NCBI GenBank assembly: GCA_963970005.1
Contig: CAXAMN010027461.1
Coordinates: 411,523-475,522, forward strand
Direction: 5' to 3'
Source: Durusdinium trenchii
Lineage: Eukaryota; Sar; Dinophyceae; Suessiales; Symbiodiniaceae
DNA length: 64,000 nucleotides
Under the pieces are notes generated by a model. It was not told the origin of the DNA. It saw only the letters and a list, made by a program, of their open reading frames with translations, and ran no database searches. The position numbers and the translations under genes are program-made. Shown here piece by piece: positions 55,086-64,000 of this stretch; position 1 is the stretch's first letter, and the number at the start of each line of letters is the position of its first letter.

Positions 55086-57639
55086 TGGGTAGCTCGCCTT
55101 CCTTACACAAAGCACCCCAGAAAGAATGCGCAAGCTGCGCTTCAGCAAAACTTGAATAAATGAGGAAGAGACATATGTTTCTTCAAGCCTTCACAACGCT
55201 GCACTGCTTCAAGTAAAGGGCTGGTCCCGCCACTCCCTTTCACCATGACCCACCAAGGCAACAGTTTTGTAAAGGCGCTCGAGACTGGCGACTGGGATGC
55301 GCCCACTATGTGGTCTGCATACATTGAAGGCTTGTCATCCGGCTACCCCGGTCAAGAGACATCTGGAGAACAGCAAAGCAGGAAGAAGAAAACTCCTCTG
55401 CTTGCAGAAGCGAATGGCCACCGCAATGTCTACTTTGAACACCAATAGGGCAGATACAGCCACCAAGACTAACAACGAATGGTTGCTCTCCGACCGTCTC
55501 ACTGCCCGGTCAAGCACTGTGGCCCAACGTGAAAGAGAAAATGGTAATGTGGTCAAATCCCCAGCACGCCACTTGAGACTGCTAGTTTGCTTTGTTGAAA
55601 TCCGACACCGCAAAAGTGATATTTGTTCAAACGTGAGGACAAGTTGAAAGCATCAGGAGGCTCAAGCTGCACTGGTCTTGTATCCTTGTGTCGCGGATGG
55701 TGTTTCACAGCTAAGCTTGTGACACCCAAAAGTTTCTGTTGAAGGACAAAGTATTTGTTGATGTACAGTCTGTAAGGAAAATGGCATGTGCCTTTATATC
55801 GCACAGAATGTTGCCCTTTAAGCATGTTGCCATTTCTTCAGCTTAAGACCTGAAAGCACACACATGTTCTGCACTGATATCAAGTTGGATCTGGATGGTC
55901 CAAAGACGGAACAATGGTCATACTCAGACCTTGTTGCCCCTGAAACAACCCACTATGATGGTCGTCTTCAGAGTTCAGTTCTTATCTGCAAAGCTTGGTC
56001 TGATCATCCCTTGTTCTAAAGTTCTAAGTAAGGTCGCCTTCTGCCGCCTTGAGACTGGTTGGCGTGTGAAGCTGCAAGGAAGAATTTCGCGAAGCGTGCC
56101 ACAAGGCTGATACTTGAGGTCAAGGTAAGGCTGTCAGCAGAAGAAGAAGGAAGAAGGACCTCTGTGAGGGTGATGTGAACGAAGCAGAGGGCTGAATCGG
56201 TGACGAACAAAGAGGACACACAAAGTCCCGCCTCAGACCAAAATGGCCAATAAGCAGGGTTTGACCAAGAAACTATATAGTAGGTTGGAGGCCATCGCTA
56301 GGATAAATCAAAGTCTTGTAAACTCTGTGATGCCAAAACGAAGTCATGAGGCCCGTACTAGCATCTGCCTCAGCTATCGATGTCGCTAGGGGATGATGAG
56401 CGAAATCCACAGAAGAGCTGTCAATTTAGATTCAATACTGAGAGCGAGCTGATGAAACTGCTTTAAAGCCCGCCCTTAAATATGTAGGCGCCTATTTAAC
56501 GAAGTAAGGGCTAGGGCGCCGACTTATCAGTAAGGGCTAGGTAGCAATACTAGTAACCTGTAGCTACTACCTCCTGGACGCAAGATAGCTCACGCACTTT
56601 CTTGGTTCCTAGATGTTTTTGGAAACTTACCGTTAAACCAAGGACTCACTTTAAAAATGCAGCAGAAAACCTGCCAGATTCTGAGCTTAGATGATGAGAG
56701 AAAGCCTCACAGCAAGTCTTTTCACTTTTAACTGGGCTGTTCAGCTGCTGCCAATGGATCCTGTATACCCTACTGCATGCGAATGGCAAATGAATGTGCA
56801 TCACAACCCTGGGAACCTGTTTAACTTCATTAAAGAGAACAGAATAGTCTGCTTGGGGTCACCTATTGCGTTTTTTGGTATCTACTTGTGCTGTTAATTT
56901 GAAGTGCGCGATTGAGCAATGAGTTCTGGGGACCCGACCGATGACCAGCCTGGCAAAAGCACGGTGAGCGAACTCCCCCTACTTTGCTTGTCTGTTGAAA
57001 CCTTAAGTCTGAAATCAACAGCGCAGGATGTACCCGGATGCTCTTTGCCTGCAGCTAAAGCTGCCTTCCAGGAACGGTGGAATTTCAACTCACTCACTTG
57101 CCTAGTCATGCGAGAATCTCGGTTCCAACTAAACAGAGTAAATAAATGCAGGTAAGGCCTCTTCAATAAGGTCCCTTCTAAGAGTCCTCACCTGCTTTTG
57201 CCCCTCTCTTTTAGTGTAAAGATAGTACACTGGCCTCGAGCATCGACGCATGAGAAGCTGGAAATCGGCTACGGACGAACCTGATGCAGCTAAGGAGTAC
57301 TAAGGAGAGAGTTCCTGAAACAATCAAGGAGTTCAGCCAAGGCTCTCAAGCAGCTCCTGGCCCAACTCCTCATTGAGGCTCCCCAAAGCCTTTGCACTGA
57401 CAGAACCCAATCGGACAGACCCAGACCTTACCGTCCTCAAGGCCAAGTGTTTTATATATATATATGTGCCATGGTTTCATGGGTGGTTTGTTTGCCTCGG
57501 GTTTACACCCGCGTTTTTTCCTCAGCGTGTGACAACACTAAACAATTTGTTGGTGTCTCACATTGCAGGGCCCACCCAAAGGAACATCATCTACAACAAA
57601 CAAAAAAACTATCTGGGCAAACGTTCGTACATGTTGTGC
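55086..57639. other. Unassigned stretch
   Basis: No recognisable gene. A weak spliced-leader-like core is near 56225-56240 (see rejected items). Confidence 0.4.
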
Positions 57640-58260
57640 TCTCGTGTGATTGCCCCCTATGTGTGCCTTCATGTGTGTGTGTTCATGTGTGTGTGCTGTC
57701 ATATATGTGTTCATTCATACCTCTGGCCTCATATGTGTGCTGTCATTGTGTGTTCTCACCCGTGTGCTCTCATGTGTTTGTTCGCTCATACCTGTGCTCT
57801 CATATGTGTGCTCTCATGCGTTTGCTCACATATCTGCGTGTAATGAGATATGCGTGCTCTCAAATGCCTATTCTCATATTTGTGTTATCATGTGTGTTCT
57901 CTCACACAAATCCTTTTTTGGGCGCGCTCTCACATGTGGTTTTGTTTGGGTGGTTTAATATTATATGCGCTCTCATCGGCATACGCATATCCATGAGTGT
58001 GTCACATATGTGACCAAGCACATGAGAGCACGCACGCATCAGAGCACATGTACGAGCGAGCCCACATTTGAGAACACACCTTAAACAGCACCCCTGTGCA
58101 CACACATACGCACAGCAAGCGCATGAGACCACACATATGAGTTCACGGGCATGACCGAGCACACATATGAAAGCAAACACATATGAGGGCACAGGTATGA
58201 ATGAGCACACATAGGAGACCACAGGCAAAACAGCACACCTGCAGGAGCACAAATGTGAGA
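57640..58260. repeat. Foldback (imperfect inverted repeat) of TGTGCTCTCATA units
   Basis: The left arm (about 57640-57960) is tandem TGTGTGCTCTCATATG; the right arm (about 58005-58260) is the complement. For example, 57784-57815 pairs with 'CACATATGAGGGCACAGGTATGA' near 58178-58200. The centre is near 57980. Arms are about 250-300 bp. Confidence 0.75.
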
Positions 58261-58269
58261 GCAATTTTA

Positions 58270-58500
58270 CGAGCATCCACATTGCGAAATCTGCACGCCG
58301 GGGCTCAGAGAAAGCCCTGCGCCTGCCACACAATTTGCACTTTGAGGCTCACAAAACGCGACGCCTCCCATCAGGTCCGCATTTCAAGGTTCACAAAGTG
58401 CTGCACCTGCCACGAAATCTGCACTTCAAGGTTCACAAGGCGCTGCTCCTGCAACGAAATCTGCACTTCGAGGTGCACAAAGAGCCGCAACAAAAGCAGT
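58270..58500 (+). repeat. 42-bp minisatellite, forward
   Basis: Units with 'CGAAATCTGCACTTC.AGGT' and CACAA, at spacings of 42 bp (for example 58383, 58425, 58467). As 42 is 14 codons, frames show a 14-residue pattern (LPRNLHFEVHKVLH). Confidence 0.85.
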
Positions 58501-59766
58501 TCCAAAGACAACATCCTATCTCCTGCGCATGCCACTAAGTCGACTTGAGACCACTACTACAACACAAGGCTCCCCTTGCGCCTGCCGCGAAAAGTCACCA
58601 CCATGCACCCACAGCGAGAGCACAGTCGACAAGAGCACGCTCTTGGGGCGGTGAGTTTCAGCGAGCCTGCGCAGTCGAAATGCACTTCGAAGATCGCGAG
58701 GCGAATGAATGTACCACAAAAAGCAGCGAATTAGCGGGACACGGATGCGAGCAACTCGATCAAACCCAGTCTTAACCCTGACCACACTGTTTGGGGAACT
58801 AGGGCTATGCTTCCAAAACGATCGTTTCTTCGGAAACTAATGTTGACATCACAAAAGTAAGAAGCCTCTCTCCCCTAGTAAAAAAGAGTTTCCCAGTTTC
58901 TTCTAGAGAACCTTTTGGTGGGAACAACAAATGATAGACTCTTCGGCTCTTTCAGCACACATCTAGAAGTGCAAAAGGAATCAGACGCAGCTTGCAAGCA
59001 GGTCTGCGTTGCATCAGGACACGGTGGCGCATAAATCTGAAGTTTGGGGGGGACCGGCCAACAAGTTGCTTCCGCAGGAAGGAAAACTGAACATAGTAGC
59101 GAACAAAACCTCGTGATCACAAGCAATTGCAAAAGTACGTCTACAGCGGCATAATCAGAGATACAGCAACCAACGATAGGAAATTTGCAATAGTGATTGC
59201 GCTTCCAGTCCATGCACTCCCAGAAAAATGAATTTCTTTGTCGAAATCAAGCTCATTCACAATGCAAAAATTATACAGTAGTTATCTATGTTGTAATCAC
59301 AACATTCATCAATAATCATCAATACAGTCAGACAGCTTCCGCATGGCTTGCGCACGACTTGCTCAAGGCTTCAACACTACATACAGCTTGCGCTGCGCTC
59401 TCTTGGGGGATGGAGGAAAGAAGATACGCCCTGTACAAGTGACTATAGAAGAGCAGGGTGGGAAACTTGTCTCAGTGCTGCAGTAGATGAAATGATGAAA
59501 GGTATGGCATAAATCATGGCTCATAATGTCGTATACCTGGTCAAATTGTCACTGAATGAGTTGCTCTGTTTTGCGCAAAGTCGTTGCCTCAGTCTCCATC
59601 TCTCTGCACGTATCTCTCAAAACTTTAGAAGAATAACACTCTCTCACATCCTTGCCAATCTTCTATCCAGCATATGCTATTGCCAATGCACATTTCGGAT
59701 GGGTTTAGATAGCTACGTCTCAAAAAGTCAAGCCTCAAAGCAGTGTTTCAAGCTCTCAAAACCAAC
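58501..59766. other. Unassigned stretch
   Basis: Minus-strand frame 58875-59213 is open (112 codons) but has no motif. No gene is called. Confidence 0.35.
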
Positions 59767-61162
59767 CTTAGCCCATATGTGAGTGCTGGAAGAGGGCTGT
59801 TGATCCATAGCAGGGCTTTGAGCAAAGGTTCCCAAGTTGCGGTTGCAAGGGTTAATTTCTGATATGAAAATAGTAATTCTGCAATTCCTAACGTAAAGAA
59901 GAGCTGCTCTGGAGCTCTGAGGGCCTTGCATTTCGTCGTGATCCCGTGGCAAAGTCTCGGACTGCCAAGAAGAATCGCCCAGAGCTTCTCTGAAAGTTCT
60001 GAAAATTTTGGTGACACGGTTGGCCCGCAACTCCCTCAAGTAGCTGCAAAAGGATGATATTTCGAATGTCCTCCCTATCTGAACACTTCCTGTGCAAAAC
60101 GCTCCAAGGCCTAGCCGTGAAATGGAGTCGAAGTCGCTATGCTGAACGCAAGCAGAGAGCAAAGAAGACACCATCACCTGATGGGCCACGATCAACACGA
60201 GAACATCTTCGTTCAACACAAGAACACTTCCCTTGAAGTACTTTCTTAAAGAAGGAGCAAGGCCATGAATCGGGTTTTTTGAGTAACCTACCGACAGTGT
60301 GGAAGCTTTGCGTAGCAAGGACACAAGTGGGGCTCAGGTTCTTCAACGAAGCTCCCTCCAGGCACCACTTTTTTTTTTGCCAGGGGCCGTAGTAAGCTAG
60401 TAGTTGGGGGCAAGTAATAGCTTATATAAGTAGCTTCTGTGACTTGGACGCAGAAGGGCTCAGGCTTGATGATGTGGTTCCTAGATTTTGGGCATTGCTT
60501 TGTGGAAAGTGCTATACTGCCTTCATAAATAACTCTTACACTAAAGTGTATGCACCCCAAAAGCAAGAACAAAGAATGTGGAATGCAAAACAAGTGTATG
60601 TATATAATAGAGAGGAAGGAGCTTCCAAATGCTTGCCTGCAACGTTGATGGTCATAAGGCTTTCTTTAGCAGGTGGTCGCAAGCCCAAGCCAAAATAAAG
60701 TAAGCAAAAACTATTTGTTGGTTTGCTGCTTGCACAAGCGCAGGGCATGCCTGGCTACAACTGCAATTTATTGATATTGAGGCTTGCCACCTCCCAACAA
60801 CTCTCGCCTGATCAGGCAACTTGGAGTTCTTCCGCGACAAATCGATCAAGAGCTGAGTAGCCTGAGCCTCAGCCAAACTCTGCCACTGCCATTGGACACA
60901 ACCTTGCAAGGACTCACTAAGACTCAAATGGGTTGGCTCAAATATGGCATCTCAAATGCACAGTGCCGGATAAAAGTCACCGAATAAGAAACGTCATCTA
61001 TACTCTATACATCCTTCCATTGACATAAAACTCAATTCCCCTCTATTCAGTCTATGTATTGAGAAGTATTTCTATCTGTGTTGGAAAGCCTGTTGGTGTG
61101 GCAAACTGCTTCGAAGGCACCAGCGCTGGTCGTCCAGTTTGGCAGCTGCACCGCAGCAGAAC
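59767..61162 (-). CDS. Candidate exons of an unknown multi-exon gene
   Basis: Three minus-strand segments look like exons. 61162-61090 has acceptor CCAG|GTTC and a GC donor, CAACAG|GCTTTC ('GSAAVQLPNWTTSAGAFEAV'). 60916-60791 has acceptor CTTAG and donor GGGAG|GTGGC ('GCVQWQWQSLAEAQATQLLI'). 59989-59767 has acceptor TTTCAG and donor CTAAG|GTTGG ('PEQLFFTLGIAELLFSYQKL'). GC donors and AG|G acceptors are a known dinoflagellate trait. Composition is helical and Leu/Ala-rich, unlike the flanks. No family recognised. A competing frame of 198 codons covers 59728-60324. The exons may continue the gene at 61663-63525 or form a separate one; phases were not reconciled. Confidence 0.3.
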
Positions 61163-61662
61163 CTGGATTTGGTTTTTGTGCGGCAAAAACAGGCCAGCTG
61201 GATACAAATCCTATGTTCGTCCAGGTTACAAAATCATGATAGATACAGTAGTCCTGAATACAATAAACCAATGTCTCACTAGTCTTGAGTTCGCAAATAT
61301 TCACAAGTCTCTCACACTGTTCCATGGAAATCTCAAGTGTCCAACAAATTTCATTAGCACTCTAATCACCAACTCCTAAACTCTACAACTGTTACAGTAG
61401 TTTGACAGAAAGTTGCTAGTCGGTGTCCTACCGACAGACTGACGAGGTTTATGATCAAAATGGAACTGGTAACTCTGGGGTAGTGGCCGTGTAAACGATA
61501 CGCCCAGGCATGCAACGATGTTTGGGCATGTCTTCAACCTGCGGTGCGGAAGGGTTCGTTTAGCTCCTGTTCAACTTTCGCATGTCCACTGAAACTTATA
61601 CCACCAGAATGCAAGCCTGTTTTGGTCTGTTTAAGTCAAGGCTCAAAGGCTTTTAAGCTGAC

Positions 61663-63525
61663 TCAGTTGCTAAGACTAAACTCGGCTTCAGACGCCCAAT
61701 CTGTCTGGGCTGTCTCTGACATGAATTCCGATGTGGACAAGGTGTCCACTTCTTTCCCTTGACGATCCAAAACAATCCATTCCATATCTTGGAAGTTCGT
61801 GTAAGGCAATCTAGCTGGTGTTCCTGTGGCTTTGCGGAACACGTCCACAAGCTCTGCAAATCTAGCACAGCTCACAGGTGCTAGTTCGTGTGTCTTTTCG
61901 TGCGGGAATAGATGTTTTGCCCTATCATTGATGAAGGCAGCGGTATGTCGTGCTCCCTCCCATGCATTGTGGCCAATACTTTGCCCTGCGAGAGCAAGCT
62001 TGCACACAGCTTGGTGAAGACGCGTATCTTCCTTGATTGCTAGCCCTGAAAGCATCAAAACATTGCACTGGGTTTGAGGAGGCTAATGACAAAATGCCAC
62101 TTGCAAAGGGTCAAATGGTAAACACAGCAATCGTTTTTGTTGCGAACTGCGCTATAGCCAAGGCAAAAAACACACACACACAAGAAGGCATGCCAAAAAA
62201 GGTATCTAAGCTTCGTCGACAAAACTCCTGAGGCTCATCCCATCCGCTGTTACTTCCTCGTCCAAGTGGATTGTGCGAAAGTCTGGCGGGTCATCAAGTG
62301 CATGACTCGCTGGGCTTGTTGGTTCGCAAAGATACTTGGGCATAGCCTCACCAATGGAAGTCAAAGGTTCAAGATGGTTTGTCACCATCATGATACGATC
62401 AAAACAACATGATTGAAAGAAAAAGCTCTGACCCAGGGGCATGAACTTTCAACTTATCCAGCTCCTCTGGCTTGAGTAGTGCACGGGCTGCAAGCGGGAG
62501 CCGTGCAAACTGCCTCCAGCACTGGTCGGAGTCCCTCCAAAGGTGGAATTGCTTCAGTGTCGCTTGTGGGGTCACTGCACTGAGCGCTTCAGTCGCCATT
62601 TTGCAGGGAAGTTCTGTTTGTCTAAGCTGATGGAGAAGGCTTCGGCATTTTTCCAAGAACCTTGCACGTCCCGGAGGTGCTGACGGGCGTGGCAAGACCT
62701 CATAGGCTGCCATCAATGCCTTGATCTTTTGGGTGATGCCTGCTTGCAGCTGTGGCAATAGCCGCTCCAAATCCAAGAGAGCAGCTTGATGAACTGGAAG
62801 GAAGCTGACAAAGCTTGCATAGTCTTGCACTGCTGCGAAACAAATCTCAATCCGTTGAAGGAGAGCAGAGAGCAAACAGTAAAGACCATGCAACTCCCAG
62901 AAGAAGATCCAAACCTCTGACAGTGAATTTCCAAGACATGCATTCTGGTATCTCAAAAAGAGGAACTGTATTGATTTTGATGTTTGAAAGCAAGGCTCTT
63001 GAGCTCTTTGACCTTCAATACAAGGGTGAAGCCTTTCACCCTTACCACATCTATGGAGTTATACCTTTAAAAACTGCTGTTTTTGCCTGGCTTCTGGCAA
63101 AGCCTTGCCTCTTGGCCCAGCACCTGCACTGCTTCCAGTGAGAAGCCCGTCTTCAAAGCAGTTTTCCGTCCCCAAACAATCTCCTTGCACGATGTTCTGA
63201 ACGTTTGAGTGTGTTGCTCCAACAGGCTCAGGGAATTCTTTACACGATGCATGAAAGCAAGTCAAAATGTAATTGGACCCTGGTCCTGCAGTTCCTGAAG
63301 CAGCTCTTGAATATGATGTCTGGCCAGTGGTATGGACGAGACACGGCCAGGATCTTCAGAAGCCTGGGTGCATCAGTTTGCTGAGGAATTCGCTGCAGCG
63401 GGGCGAGTTTGACATGTTTTCTGAAATGACGTGTTGCTTGGTATAATTCAAAAAACAAGCAGTTCAAAAGGATGCTTTCCTCCTCAGAGCATTTGGAGAG
63501 GAAACAGCCAGCAAGGAGATCCACC
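61663..63525 (-). CDS. Candidate host gene of unknown function, multi-exon
   Basis: Several minus-strand segments have protein-like frames in series. (1) 63363-63279, acceptor CCCAG|G, donor CAGG|GTCC ('IPLARHHIQELLQELQDQG'). (2) About 63250-63070 ('LLEQHTQTFRTSCKEIVWGR'). (3) About 62916-62433, the longest and most convincing, helical ('QAALLDLERLLPQLQAGITQ', 'GRARFLEKCRSLLHQLRQTE'). (4) About 62400-62215 ('EPTSPASHALDDPPDFRTIH'). (5) 62045-61663, acceptor TTTCAG|GG ('NDRAKHLFPHEKTHELAPVS'), ending at a stop. A frame at 63425-63524 could be a further 5' exon. Exon joins and phases are unresolved, especially 3-4, where the apparent intron is under 90 nt. No domain recognised; soluble and mostly helical by composition. 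Confidence 0.4.
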
Positions 63526-63609
63526 TAAGAAATTGCACACATCGTTGAAGACAGCGAGCACACACGAAGAATTCATCTGCTTTGGCATTACTAAAGAATA
63601 TATTCGCTT

Positions 63610-63780
63610 TTGACCGGACTCGAAGTGCAGATTTCGTGGAAGGCGCAGCACTTTGTGAACCTCAAAGTGTAGATTTCGTGGCAGGTGCAGCACTTTGTGA
63701 ACCTCCAAGTGCAAATGTTGTGGGGCGCGCAGCACTTTGTGAACCTCGGAGTGCAGATTTCGTGGCAGGCGCACCACTTT
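63610..63780 (-). repeat. 42-bp minisatellite, inverted copy
   Basis: Same 42-bp family as 58270-58500 but in opposite orientation (GTGCAGATTTCGTGG.AGG then GCAGCACTTTGTGAACCTC). Four units. Confidence 0.85.
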
Positions 63781-63799
63781 TTGCTCTCAAATGCTCTCA

Positions 63800-63915
63800 C
63801 TCTCTCTCTCTCTCTCACACTTACTCACTGACTCACTCACTCTTCACTCTTCACTCTTCACTCTTCACTCTTCACTCTTCACTCTCCACTCTCCACTCTT
63901 CACTCTTCACTCTCA

Positions 63916-63948
<33 letters not shown>

Positions 63949-63953
63949 ACTCA

Positions 63954-64000
<47 letters not shown>
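63800..64000. repeat. CT-rich microsatellites to the window end
   Basis: (CT)n, (TCACTCT)n and (CACTCT)n blocks running off the window edge. Confidence 0.97.

Noticed and set aside
56222..56242. Second possible spliced-leader relic (minus strand GGCCATTTTGGTCTGAG)
   Set aside because: Only the 10-base core GCCATTTTGG matches; the rest needs several changes, so chance is not excluded.
57373..58013. Cys/Val/His-rich frames of 156-188 codons
   Set aside because: Produced by the TGTGTGCTCTCATA tandem repeats of the foldback.

Overview
The window looks like nuclear DNA of a dinoflagellate, most likely a Symbiodiniaceae-type alga. The pointers are a 16-base match to the conserved dinoflagellate spliced leader at 28855-28870, candidate exons using GT and GC donors with AG|G acceptors, many decayed retroelements, and a very high load of micro- and minisatellites with little recognisable host coding. 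No bacterial-type operons, rRNA or tRNA genes were seen. The assignment is inference from sequence alone.

Layout. 1-1100: N-terminal part of a LINE-like ORF on the minus strand, cut by the window edge. 1100-12800: mostly unassigned DNA with dispersed and tandem repeats (notably 8225-9350) and a trinucleotide array at 11237-11472. 12805-19040: a decayed LINE-like element of the same family (13953-17960, minus) between two ~1 kb direct repeats. 24161-28935: a decayed minus-strand block encoding a multi-span membrane protein, an unknown 'KRNDEVAMVQVG' domain, a Lys-rich linker and a methyltransferase-like domain, with spliced-leader-like sequence at its 5' end. 30991-32083: a probable reverse-transcriptase-type fragment.

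35082-42263: the centrepiece, a structurally complete Ty1/copia-type retrotransposon on the minus strand. It has identical 69-bp LTRs (TG...CA), a GTTTT target-site duplication, an initiator-Met-type primer-binding site and a polypurine tract. It encodes gag, protease, integrase, RT and RNase H, plus a membrane-spanning, coiled-coil C-terminal extension not usual for copia Pol. Two +1 frame breaks interrupt the reading frame.

42264-55100: repeat-dense DNA. It holds two related 64-bp satellites sharing a cap module (43355-43745 and 48850-49255), a 138-bp tandem array, a TA-flanked 1.4-kb terminal-inverted-repeat element (46608-48015), a 13-bp minisatellite, a second copia-type remnant (49870-52170) that carries a dUTPase-like segment, and GC-rich satellites. 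57640-58500 is a foldback repeat followed by a 42-bp minisatellite that recurs inverted at 63610-63780. 59767-63525 holds the only candidate host genes: multi-exon, minus strand, function unknown.

Apart from the copia element, which could encode a full replication apparatus if its frame breaks are bypassed, nearly everything recognisable is mobile-element debris. The many short open frames elsewhere are mostly by-products of tandem repeats.
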